Assembly (NCBI RefSeq): GCF_042610425.1
Contig: NZ_JBGJZM010000003.1
Span: 170,562-234,561 of the forward strand
Length of the DNA stretch: 64,000 bases
From: Ectobacillus sp042610425
GTDB taxonomy: Bacteria > Bacillota > Bacilli > Bacillales > Bacillaceae_G
Reading direction: 5' to 3'
Part shown: in pieces, positions 17,880 through 25,572 of the stretch
Numbering within the stretch: the first letter of the stretch is position 1
How the letters are laid out: every line of letters starts with the position of its first letter
Made by a program: the position numbers and the translations under genes
The notes under the pieces: model-generated
Databases searched by the model: none
What the model was told of the DNA's origin: nothing
What the model saw: only the letters and a program-made list of their open reading frames with translations

Positions 17880-19310
17880 TTGAAGCAGATGATTATCAAA
17901 AACGGAATTATTGTAACAGCTGCTGATGTATATAAGGCAGATATTCGCATTAATGGTGAAACGATTGTAGAAATTGCTGATACGATTCATCCGACCATGG
18001 AGGATGAAGTAATCTATGCGGATGGAAATTATGTTTTTCCTGGTGGGATTGATGTTCACACTCACTTAGCATGGCCATTTCAAAATACAGGAACTGCTGA
18101 CGATTTTGAGAGTGGAACGAAAGCTGCGGCAGTTGGTGGGATTACAACTGTAATTAACTTTACAAGTCCGGGAAAAGATCAAACCCTCGTAGAAAACTTA
18201 CATGAATGGAAGGACAAGGCGAAATTATCTGCTATTGATTACGGCTTCCATACTATTATAAATGGTTATAAGGACAGCTATTTGGAAGAGTTGCCGATAT
18301 TGGCTAATGAAGAAGGTGTGACCTCCATTAAGCTATTTATGGCTTATAAGGGAGAGTTAATGGTTAATGATCTGGAAATGTATAAAATTATGAAGCGAGC
18401 AGGCGAGCTAGGAATTGTTACAAATGTACATGCTGAAAATGGCGACATTATTGACGAAATGGTTGCCGATAGCTTGGCTCAAGGGAAAACAGCACCTATT
18501 TATCATGCCTACACACGTCCCCCAGAACTTGAGGGAGAGGCAACAGGGCGCGCACTGTCAATTGCTGAGGTTGCGAAGGCACCTGTATACATTGTACATG
18601 TAACGTGTAAAGAAGCACTTGATCAAATTGAAAGAGCGAAGAAAAGAGGGGTACTTGCTTTTGGTGAGACATGTCCCCAGTACTTAGCATTAGACGAAAG
18701 TTACTTAGAACTTCCAGATTTTGAAGGAGCAAAATATGTATGTTCCCCGCCCCTACGAAAAAAGCATAATCAAGATGCTTTATGGACTGGTATTCAAACC
18801 GGAGTCCTTTCTACGCTAGCATCCGATCATTGTCCTTTCTTCTTTGATGGGCAGAAGTCATTGGGAAAGGAAAACTTTGCTAAAATTCCTAATGGAATTC
18901 CTGGACTGGAGGAAATATACTCAATTGCTTTCCAATATGGTGTTCAAGAAAAACGAATTTCTTTACAGAAGTTTGTAGAAATTACGAGTGCAGGACCTGC
19001 AAAAATATTTGGATTATATCCGAAAAAGGGAACAATAGCTATCGGAGCTGATGCGGATCTCGTCATTGTTGATCCAACACGAAGCAGAACGCTTAGTCAA
19101 AAAACACAGTATACAAACTGTGACTATAACTCCTATGAAGGAACGAAAATACAAGGTGTTCTTACGCATGTTCTATCTCGCGGAAAAATTGTTGCACATG
19201 AAGGAACCTTTACAGGTCAGGTAGGTCATGGAAAATACCAATATCGTAGAAAATTTAATGCTCCTTTAGAAGGAAAACCATTACAATTTGCAACTAGCAC
19301 AAAGGAATAA
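17880..19310 (+). CDS. hydA: Dihydropyrimidinase / D-hydantoinase
   Basis: Cyclic amidohydrolase of 476 residues opening dihydropyrimidine or 5-substituted hydantoin rings to the carbamoyl amino acid. The metal ligands are present: GIDVHTHL, the carbamylated lysine in SIKLFMAYKG, NVHAENGD, IVHVTC and SDHCPF. FMAYK and SDHCPF favour dihydropyrimidinase over allantoinase. The start is a TTG at 17880, 9 bases after AGGAGG; the next ATG is too far away, and an earlier TTG overlaps the ribosome site. It heads a set with an NCS1 permease and a carbamoylase. No dihydropyrimidine dehydrogenase is nearby, so the natural substrate may be hydantoins. Confidence 0.88.
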   Translation: MKQMIIKNGIIVTAADVYKADIRINGETIVEIADTIHPTMEDEVIYADGNYVFPGGIDVHTHLAWPFQNTGTADDFESGTKAAAVGGITTVINFTSPGKDQTLVENLHEWKDKAKLSAIDYGFHTIINGYKDSYLEELPILANEEGVTSIKLFMAYKGELMVNDLEMYKIMKRAGELGIVTNVHAENGDIIDEMVADSLAQGKTAPIYHAYTRPPELEGEATGRALSIAEVAKAPVYIVHVTCKEALDQIERAKKRGVLAFGETCPQYLALDESYLELPDFEGAKYVCSPPLRKKHNQDALWTGIQTGVLSTLASDHCPFFFDGQKSLGKENFAKIPNGIPGLEEIYSIAFQYGVQEKRISLQKFVEITSAGPAKIFGLYPKKGTIAIGADADLVIVDPTRSRTLSQKTQYTNCDYNSYEGTKIQGVLTHVLSRGKIVAHEGTFTGQVGHGKYQYRRKFNAPLEGKPLQFATSTKE

Positions 19311-19361
19311 TAGAAGGTATCGCGAGAACATCATCCATATTGTAAACAGGGAGGAATTACT

Positions 19362-20834
19362 TTGAGTCTACTAGCCCATGATACGACTAAAATCGTTGAG
19401 AAAGACCCATCGCTTTATAATGAAGATTTAGCACCTGTTGCAAAAGAAAAAAGAAATTGGAATTGGGTTAACTATACGACTGTTTGGATGGGAATGGTTC
19501 ATAATATCGTAGCCTACGAGACAGCAGGTAGTTTGATAGGACTAGGAATGAGTGTTTGGCAGGCACTTGCAACAGTAATAACAGCAAACATCGTTCTTAT
19601 TGTAGCGATGTGGTTAAATGGGGTTGCTGGAGCGAAATATGGAACACCATTCCCTGTATTAGTCAGAGCATCATTTGGTTATAAGGGAGCACATATTCCT
19701 GTACTTATTCGTGCATTCGTTGCGATTTTCTGGTTCTCTGTTCAGGCGTATGCGGGAAGCAAAGCAGTTGGTGCTATTTTGGGTGTTTTGATACCAGGAT
19801 GGAATTCACTTGAACAATACAATATTTTAGGATTAGGACTTAATGCGGCAATTGCAGTTGCACTTTTCTGGATTTTACATGCATACATTATTTCTCATGG
19901 TATGGAACGTGTTAAATTCTTCGAGCTTTGGGCAGGTCCATTAATTATTGTATTAGGTTTAGGACTTGTTATTTGGGCTATTACAGTATCTAAAGGGCTT
20001 GGACCATTATTTATGGAACCGTCCACTTTAACAGGTTCAAAGTTCTGGGAGATTTTCGCAATTTCTGTGACCGGACTTGTAGGAACTTGGGCTACATTAA
20101 TTTTAAATATTCCTGACTTTACACGTTTTTCTCGTAGTCAGAAAGATCAAATGATTGGCCAGGCTATTGGATTACCCATTACGGCTATCATTTTTGCCAT
20201 TATTAGTATTATCACGACTTCAGGAACAATCGTTGCATTTGGTAAACCAATTTGGGATCCAGTTGTTCTCTTACAACAATTCGGAAATCCATTGGTTCTA
20301 ATTTTAGGTGCATTTGCACTTCTTATTGCTACTTTATCCGTTAACGTAGCTGCCAATGTTGTTTCGCCTGCATATGATCTTGTAAACTTGTTCCCTAAAA
20401 AGTTAACCTTCGTGAAGGCAGGGCTCATCTCGGTTGTAGCTGCAATCTTTTTCATGCCTTGGCTTTGGTTTGATAATGCAGATACAATCTTTAATGTTCT
20501 AGGAGCTATAGGCGGAGCACTAGGTCCGGTAGCAGGAATTATGATTGCGGATTTCTTCTTGGTACGCCGCAGTCAATATGATGTAAGGAGCTTATATAGT
20601 AAAACAGGTGAGTATACGTATAACAACGGTTGGAATCCACGAGCATTTGTTGCATTAGCTGTTGGCTTGCTTGTTTCCTTTATTGGATTAATCATTCCAG
20701 CGCTGCATGTCCTTTACACATACTCATGGTTTTTAGGAATTGGCTTTGGGTTTGCAACGTATACATTCCTAATGCGTACAGCTACTAGCGATATATCAAT
20801 AGAAGAAAAATTAAATAATGTTCCGACACCTTAA
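19362..20834 (+). CDS. NCS1 nucleobase/hydantoin/allantoin permease
   Basis: Nucleobase:cation symporter-1 family transporter of 490 residues with 12 hydrophobic segments. Family features are the N-terminal LYNEDLAP, NWVNYTTVWMGM and the FPVLVRASFGYKGAHIP loop. Relatives include PucI (allantoin) and Mhp1 (benzyl-hydantoin). Position directly after a hydantoinase suggests import of hydantoin, dihydropyrimidine or allantoin. It starts with TTG after GGGAGG. A terminator follows, so the carbamoylase gene downstream needs its own promoter or read-through. Confidence 0.87.
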   Translation: MSLLAHDTTKIVEKDPSLYNEDLAPVAKEKRNWNWVNYTTVWMGMVHNIVAYETAGSLIGLGMSVWQALATVITANIVLIVAMWLNGVAGAKYGTPFPVLVRASFGYKGAHIPVLIRAFVAIFWFSVQAYAGSKAVGAILGVLIPGWNSLEQYNILGLGLNAAIAVALFWILHAYIISHGMERVKFFELWAGPLIIVLGLGLVIWAITVSKGLGPLFMEPSTLTGSKFWEIFAISVTGLVGTWATLILNIPDFTRFSRSQKDQMIGQAIGLPITAIIFAIISIITTSGTIVAFGKPIWDPVVLLQQFGNPLVLILGAFALLIATLSVNVAANVVSPAYDLVNLFPKKLTFVKAGLISVVAAIFFMPWLWFDNADTIFNVLGAIGGALGPVAGIMIADFFLVRRSQYDVRSLYSKTGEYTYNNGWNPRAFVALAVGLLVSFIGLIIPALHVLYTYSWFLGIGFGFATYTFLMRTATSDISIEEKLNNVPTP

Positions 20835-20852
20835 GTAATACGTATGTGAGAC

Positions 20853-20883
20853 AAAGGCATCTTGAAACTTAAGATGCCTTTCT
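20853..20883 (+). terminator. Intrinsic terminator
   Basis: Stem AAAGGCATCTT / AAGATGCCTTT followed by a short T-containing tail, after the NCS1 permease. Confidence 0.75.
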
Positions 20884-20928
20884 TAGTATAGAAGAGATAT
20901 GAAATTTATGACATGAAGGGGTGTTTGC

Positions 20929-22149
20929 ATGCAACAGCAAAAGATTTTGATAAACGGGGAACGATTAAAGGATGAACTAGAGCGGTTTGCCGATTATGGT
21001 CGTACAAAAAATAATGGTGTGACGAGACTTGCTTTATCAGATGAAGATCGTCTTGTACGAGACTATTTTTGTTCTTGTTGTGAGGAACTAGGCATGGCCA
21101 TTAAAGTGGATGATATGGGTTGTATCTATGCAACTCTTCCAGGAATAGAAGATGCGCCTCCTATTATGATGGGCTCGCATTTGGATTCAGTAAAAAAAGG
21201 CGGCCGATTTGATGGGGTTTTAGGTGTGGTAGCTGGTTTAGAAGTAGTGAGAACGATAGTGGAGCATAATATTAAGCCTAAGATTCCAATTACCATTATT
21301 GATTTTACGAACGAAGAAGGAGCTAGATTTGAACCTTCCATGATGGCTTCAGGAGTTATTTCAGGGAAATTTGAAAAAGATGTGATGATGAAAAAGACAG
21401 ATCCTGAAGGTGTTACCTTTGAACAAGCTCTGCAAGCAAGTGGTTACGCAGGAGAGAGTGATAATCGTTTAAAGGATGCTACTGCCTATCTCGAGATGCA
21501 TATTGAGCAAGGTCCAGTTCTAGAAGCGGAGTCTCTTTCTATTGGTGTAGTTGATTGTGTAGTTGGTATGGTCTGCTATGAAATTGAAATTACCGGAGAA
21601 TCCGATCATGCTGGAACGACTCCAATGAGTATGAGAAAGGATGCACTCTTTACGGCAAATGATATTATAACGGAAATTCGTAGCAAGCTGAGTACACTTG
21701 ATAAAGAATTGGTGTATACGATTGGCAGAATGAACGTTCTTCCTAATATCCATACCGTTATACCGAATAAGGTTATTTTCACGCTGGAAGCAAGACATAA
21801 AAATCCTGTGGTCATAAGCAAAGTGGAAGAAATGATAATAGGGCTGCAGAGCACGGAAGATTGTGACGTGAAAAAGACAAAGCTATGGGATAGAGAAACA
21901 GTTTGGTTTGACAAAGACATTTGCAATAGCTTAGAACAAGCAACTCAATCACTCGGTTATTCTTATAAACGGATGGCAAGCGGCGCAGGACATGATGCCC
22001 AGTTTATTGCAAGCTTCATTCCTTCAGCGATGCTATTTGTTCCAAGTATTAAAGGAAAAAGTCACTGTGAGGATGAGCTAACACTTTGGGAAGAGTGTGA
22101 AAAAGGAGTAAATGTATTGTTGGAAACCGTTCTAGCGTTGGAAGCATAA
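20929..22149 (+). CDS. Hydantoinase/carbamoylase-family amidase (N-carbamoyl amino acid hydrolase)
   Basis: M20-type amidase of 406 residues that removes a carbamoyl group, releasing ammonia and carbon dioxide. Metal-site motifs: GSHLDSVKKGGRFDGVLGV, TNEEGARF, EMHIEQGPVLE and a late SHCEDE, with the family lid SGAGHDAQ. It may be an L-carbamoylase, beta-ureidopropionase or allantoate amidohydrolase. The nearby hydantoinase favours one of the first two. It is a paralogue of 3782-5029 with a different gene context. AAGGGGTG precedes the ATG. Confidence 0.85.
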   Translation: MQQQKILINGERLKDELERFADYGRTKNNGVTRLALSDEDRLVRDYFCSCCEELGMAIKVDDMGCIYATLPGIEDAPPIMMGSHLDSVKKGGRFDGVLGVVAGLEVVRTIVEHNIKPKIPITIIDFTNEEGARFEPSMMASGVISGKFEKDVMMKKTDPEGVTFEQALQASGYAGESDNRLKDATAYLEMHIEQGPVLEAESLSIGVVDCVVGMVCYEIEITGESDHAGTTPMSMRKDALFTANDIITEIRSKLSTLDKELVYTIGRMNVLPNIHTVIPNKVIFTLEARHKNPVVISKVEEMIIGLQSTEDCDVKKTKLWDRETVWFDKDICNSLEQATQSLGYSYKRMASGAGHDAQFIASFIPSAMLFVPSIKGKSHCEDELTLWEECEKGVNVLLETVLALEA

Positions 22150-22271
22150 TGGTTAGCTTATATTTGAATACTATCTCTGAGGGAAGGTCCTTGCACCTTC
22201 TCTTTTGTGTTGAAAATGGGGAACGTTAACGTAGCAAACCCAAGATCCGTTATTGAACCTTGGGTTTGTTC

Positions 22272-22757
22272 TTACACACGTTTTTCAAAATCGACTCGTT
22301 TATTTAACGTATACATAATCGGTACGCCGACAATCATCACAATAAATTCCCCAATTGCGGTTGTTAGCCATGTTAACAAAAATGGTAATTGTAAGGCTAA
22401 GTGAAGCTCGGCTGCGATGAGAAACATACTAAAGGTAAATACGATTGTATTAAAAATCATGCGCTTATATATGCTTTTGATGATGCGTGCCGATAAGATT
22501 GTAGTGAGAAGGGCAAGAATGGACTGTCCAACTCCAAAGATCAAGTCATATAGGGCCATGGGAGAAAAGAATAGATTGGTTAAAAAAACACCAAGGATAA
22601 TTCCATACACATACTTTTTGTTAAATACAACGAGATGATTGAACATCTCAGAAATTCGAAATTGTATATTGGTAAATCCAAAAGGTTGAATGACTGCGGA
22701 AACCACGATATACAAAGCTGCAACAATTCCATTTCCAACAAGGGTTTTTAATTTCAT
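22272..22757 (-). CDS. queT: Queuosine precursor transporter QueT
   Basis: Small membrane protein of 161 residues with about five hydrophobic segments. It is the S component of an ECF-type transporter for a queuosine precursor such as preQ1, as supported by the upstream preQ1 riboswitch and by sequence (FRISEMFNHLVVFNKKY). It needs the shared EcfA/EcfT module encoded elsewhere. The start at 22757 (MKLKTLVGNG) follows AAGGAGAG; the longer open frame to 22850 would run through the riboswitch and is rejected. Confidence 0.88.
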   Translation of the reverse strand: MKLKTLVGNGIVAALYIVVSAVIQPFGFTNIQFRISEMFNHLVVFNKKYVYGIILGVFLTNLFFSPMALYDLIFGVGQSILALLTTILSARIIKSIYKRMIFNTIVFTFSMFLIAAELHLALQLPFLLTWLTTAIGEFIVMIVGVPIMYTLNKRVDFEKRV

Positions 22758-22767
22758 TTTGCATTCT

Positions 22768-22805
22768 CTCCTTAGTTTTTTAGCGTGGGAGGGTTTCGAA
22801 CCACG
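22768..22805 (-). promoter_or_regulatory. PreQ1-I riboswitch
   Basis: Read on the minus strand: stem CGTGG / CCACG enclosing TTCGAAACCCTC, then the A-rich tail CTAAAAAACTAAGGAG. GGTTC, ACCCTC and AAAAAACTAAGG are hallmarks of the class I preQ1 aptamer. The tail contains the queT Shine-Dalgarno sequence, so ligand binding should block translation. Confidence 0.9.
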
Positions 22806-22872
22806 TTCAAGTAAACACTCGATTTTTAATATTAAAGGATGATGATTCAATTCGTCAATAAAAAAGTAAGCG

Positions 22873-22918
22873 AAAACAAGGACGACTCAATGAATGTACG
22901 TGGAGTCGTCCTTGTTTT
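22873..22918. terminator. Intrinsic terminator of the DUF2871 gene
   Basis: A 16-bp perfect stem (AAAACAAGGACGACTC with its complement) and a 14-base loop. On the minus strand the stem ends in a T run. Confidence 0.85.
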
Positions 22919-22946
22919 CATTATAAATTTCTATGGAAGCTTTATA

Positions 22947-23354
22947 TTATTTTTCTGCTTTCACACGATCCTTCAAGCATAGGAAAAAGAGGATAAAGCC
23001 TATGGAAAGAATAATATGTCCAATCCCAGCAATTCCAGCAATGGCAGCTCCTGTTGTTACACCCATAACTGTTAATGTACCATGCACACCCATAACCACA
23101 ACGGTAATAATTAAACCAATATTATAAATATAATAGAACCAATTGAATAAATCGCTAGAAGATAATGAAAAACTCTTTTCAAATAATAAAACAAGTAAGA
23201 ACATTAACATACCTAACACGAATAAATGTGTGTGTAGAATCGATAGCATTGTTTTTCCAGTAAAATTGAAGGAAACCGTAATTTGTCGATAGTAAAGGCC
23301 AGCAAGTAGCCCTAAAATGGCGTAAATAAAAGCGGTATTTAGAATTTTTTTCAT
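22947..23354 (-). CDS. DUF2871 family membrane protein
   Basis: Small membrane protein of 135 residues with four hydrophobic segments, each about 20 residues. The last ends in positively charged KDRVKAEK, placing the C-terminus inside. The central GVHGTLTVMGVTTGAAIAGIAGIGH segment is glycine-rich and matches my memory of DUF2871 proteins; function unknown. GGGAAAGGA lies before the ATG. It is a single-gene unit with its own terminator. Confidence 0.75.
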   Translation of the reverse strand: MKKILNTAFIYAILGLLAGLYYRQITVSFNFTGKTMLSILHTHLFVLGMLMFLLVLLFEKSFSLSSSDLFNWFYYIYNIGLIITVVVMGVHGTLTVMGVTTGAAIAGIAGIGHIILSIGFILFFLCLKDRVKAEK

Positions 23355-23600
23355 TATGATTTTCCTTTCCCAGTTGGAATTTGTAAGAAACGATTACTCG
23401 CAAACTAGCAGATTTGGCATCATAAAATTTTTGTATTTCTAGCATACAGCTTCACTATACCTTACGCATATTTTATTAGTCAAGTTTTGAATAGTTACGA
23501 TATTTATAATAATAGATACTATACAAATAAAATAAGGGAAGAAAATACCCTAGTATAGGCTGTTTTTTCGTCCATATGAAGAAGGGAATAAAGAATTACT

Positions 23601-23638
23601 ATTGTATTATTATTCAGATTTCTGTATTATATTTCATA
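23601..23638 (+). promoter_or_regulatory. Two tandem ARG boxes upstream of argC
   Basis: Box 1, at 23601-23618 (ATTGTATTATTATTCAGA), and box 2, at 23621-23638 (TCTGTATTATATTTCATA), match the ArgR/AhrC consensus WNTGAATWWWWATTCANW with one and two mismatches. They are 2 bp apart, the normal spacing of paired ARG boxes, and end 25 bp before the argC ATG. Confidence 0.7.
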
Positions 23639-23663
23639 TGAGATAGTTTTTAGGGGGATTGTC

Positions 23664-24608
23664 ATGAAATATAAAGTATTTGTGGACGGACAAGAAGGAA
23701 CAACCGGCCTAAAGATCCGTGAATATTTAGAAAAACGCGATGACCTTTCAATTCTTGAAATTGATGCGAGTAAGCGTAAAGATAAAGAAGCAAGAAAACT
23801 ATTATTAAATGAAGCGGATATTGCGTTTCTCTGCCTACCAGATGAAGTGGCAAGAGAATCTGCTACGCTCGTTACAAATTCGCATACGAAAATTATTGAT
23901 GCAAGTACTGCGTTTCGGACTAATGATAATTGGGTGTACGGCTTACCCGAATTACATAATAGAAGAGAGCAGATTGCCACATCGAAACGGGTATCGAATC
24001 CAGGCTGCCATGCAACAGCGTTCATTCTCTCGATGTCTCCTCTGGTGGAACAAGGGATTGTACCTCAAGATTATCCAATCTTTGCTCAGTCGATAACTGG
24101 ATATAGCGGCGGTGGTAAAAAGCTGATTCAAACATATGAATCAGAGCAAAAGGAAGCATACAATAGTCCAAAGCATTATGCCCTTGCTTTGCATCATAAA
24201 CATCTACCAGAAATGAAGAAAATAGTCGGCCTTTCCTATGATCCTATTTTTACACCAATCGTTGCGAATTATTATAAAGGGTTAGCCGTATCCATTGCAC
24301 TGCATCCACGTATGCTTTCTAAAAAAATGGGGGCAAAGGAAATTCATGAATTTCTATCTTCTTACTATGAAGGTGAAAAATTTGTATCTGTCATGCCGTA
24401 TGATAGTGCTGCAAACCTTGATAATGGCTTTTTCTCTATTACAGGATGTAATGATACAAACCGTAGTGAGATATTTGTATTTGGTGAAGAGGATCGTGTA
24501 TTACTTCTATGTCGCCTCGATAATTTAGGAAAGGGTGCTTCAGGAGCAGCAATACAGAATATGAATATTATGCTTGGATTGGAAGAAGGACTCGGATTGA
24601 TCTACTAA
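23664..24608 (+). CDS. argC: N-acetyl-gamma-glutamyl-phosphate reductase, short type
   Basis: NADPH-dependent reduction of N-acetylglutamyl phosphate to the semialdehyde in arginine synthesis. The 314-residue protein has the nucleotide-binding start VFVDGQEGTTGLKI and active-site cysteine in SNPGCHATAF, with SGGGKK later. It belongs to the shorter ArgC class (around 310 residues) rather than the 340-residue form in most Bacillus argCJBD operons. It stands alone, with no other arginine gene nearby. Tandem ARG boxes upstream indicate arginine repression. The start follows AGGGGGA. Confidence 0.9.
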   Translation: MKYKVFVDGQEGTTGLKIREYLEKRDDLSILEIDASKRKDKEARKLLLNEADIAFLCLPDEVARESATLVTNSHTKIIDASTAFRTNDNWVYGLPELHNRREQIATSKRVSNPGCHATAFILSMSPLVEQGIVPQDYPIFAQSITGYSGGGKKLIQTYESEQKEAYNSPKHYALALHHKHLPEMKKIVGLSYDPIFTPIVANYYKGLAVSIALHPRMLSKKMGAKEIHEFLSSYYEGEKFVSVMPYDSAANLDNGFFSITGCNDTNRSEIFVFGEEDRVLLLCRLDNLGKGASGAAIQNMNIMLGLEEGLGLIY

Positions 24609-24690
24609 GACCTTATAAAAGAAGATGTTGCATTCTTTTCTTTTCCTTGTTACGGTAAAAGTAAGTTAGAAGAGAAAAGGATGAAAGAAG

Positions 24691-24921
24691 ATGTACTTAA
24701 CAATAGAAGAAGCTGCTGCATATCTCGATGTCCCGGAATCTGCTGTAGAAAGTCTAATCCTTCAAAAACGAATTCGCGCACTATTTGATGGCGAACAATA
24801 TTTAATCTATAAGGAACAATTTAATGCACATTTTGAGCAGATGGAACGATATAAGATGCTGATTGAAGAAATCATGAACGAACCAATTCCTGAAGATATT
24901 GATGTGAAGGATGAAGATTAA
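24691..24921 (+). CDS. Small excisionase-type helix-turn-helix protein
   Basis: A 76-residue acidic protein. The N-terminal half reads as a MerR/excisionase-type winged helix (MYLTIEEAAAYLDVPESAVESLILQKRIRA), normally DNA-binding. The C-terminal half is a predicted helix ending in acidic DIDVKDED. Excisionase-type domains also occur in chromosomal regulators, and no phage genes are near, so a mobile origin is not implied. AAAGGATG lies upstream and a strong terminator follows. Confidence 0.7.
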   Translation: MYLTIEEAAAYLDVPESAVESLILQKRIRALFDGEQYLIYKEQFNAHFEQMERYKMLIEEIMNEPIPEDIDVKDED

Positions 24922-24950
24922 TCATGGAAATCACTAACTATGCATCACGA

Positions 24951-24987
24951 GGCCACTGAAAAAATATTTCAGTGGCCGTTTTTTTTA
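24951..24987 (+). terminator. Intrinsic terminator
   Basis: Stem GGCCACTGAAA / TTTCAGTGGCC with a short loop and a run of eight T. Confidence 0.92.
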
Positions 24988-25572
24988 GGAAAATAAACGA
25001 TTTAAATAGTAAAATTTGGTATAAATATAGAAAGACATATATAGACAACAAGTAAAAAATAGACAACAAGTAAAAAACATTGTAAACTACTATTAGCACT
25101 ATTTTAATAAGTAAATAGTGCGGGTGTTTATATATTTCTTTATGAATGAAGAAAGCTTGGAACTTTACGTTTGTAAGCGTTACAATTTAGATGCTAGTAA
25201 ATATTAGTAAATAGTGTAGAAAAATTTTCAGTTCATGTTGTAGAAATACACATGGAGGTAATTGTAGTAGAACAGTTGAACGAAGCGTGTGTTAATTCTA
25301 TATAATCCCAAACAAACTTACAAAATGCCTCTGTAAGAAGATTATCATTAGGAATGAATATTGTAAAATTTTGGATATGTTATTGTGAAATCATGAAATG
25401 CATAGGCTCAAGAATCTATATCTGTACTATAACACACATTTTTTAATAAGGAAACTGTAATTTTTAATTATTGTGAAATTTTTTATCACTATTGTATTGA
25501 TTTTATCCGAATACTATTTTGTGTATATTCGGTTAGAATAAATGAAAAATAGGAGAGAGAGGGGTTTCAACT
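24988..25572. other. 585-bp A/T-rich intergenic region
   Basis: No convincing gene. It holds two exact adjacent copies of an 18-bp unit (25041-25076) and the palindrome TTGTAA-GCG-TTACAA (25171-25185), which resembles but does not match a CcpA cre site. It also holds the CoA-transferase promoter region (about 25504-25540). Its length suggests a long regulated leader or several promoters. Confidence 0.5.
25041..25076. repeat. Tandem 18-bp direct repeat
   Basis: ATAGACAACAAGTAAAAA occurs twice head to tail with no mismatch, in the region upstream of the first CoA-transferase. It may be recent slippage or a duplicated binding site. Confidence 0.7.

Noticed and set aside
24691..24921. Excisionase as a sign of a mobile element
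   Set aside because: No integrase, attachment repeats or phage genes nearby. The fold is common in chromosomal regulators.
25171..25185. CcpA cre site in TTGTAAGCGTTACAA
   Set aside because: The core is one base too short for the TGWAANCGNTNWCA consensus. It is kept only as a palindrome.
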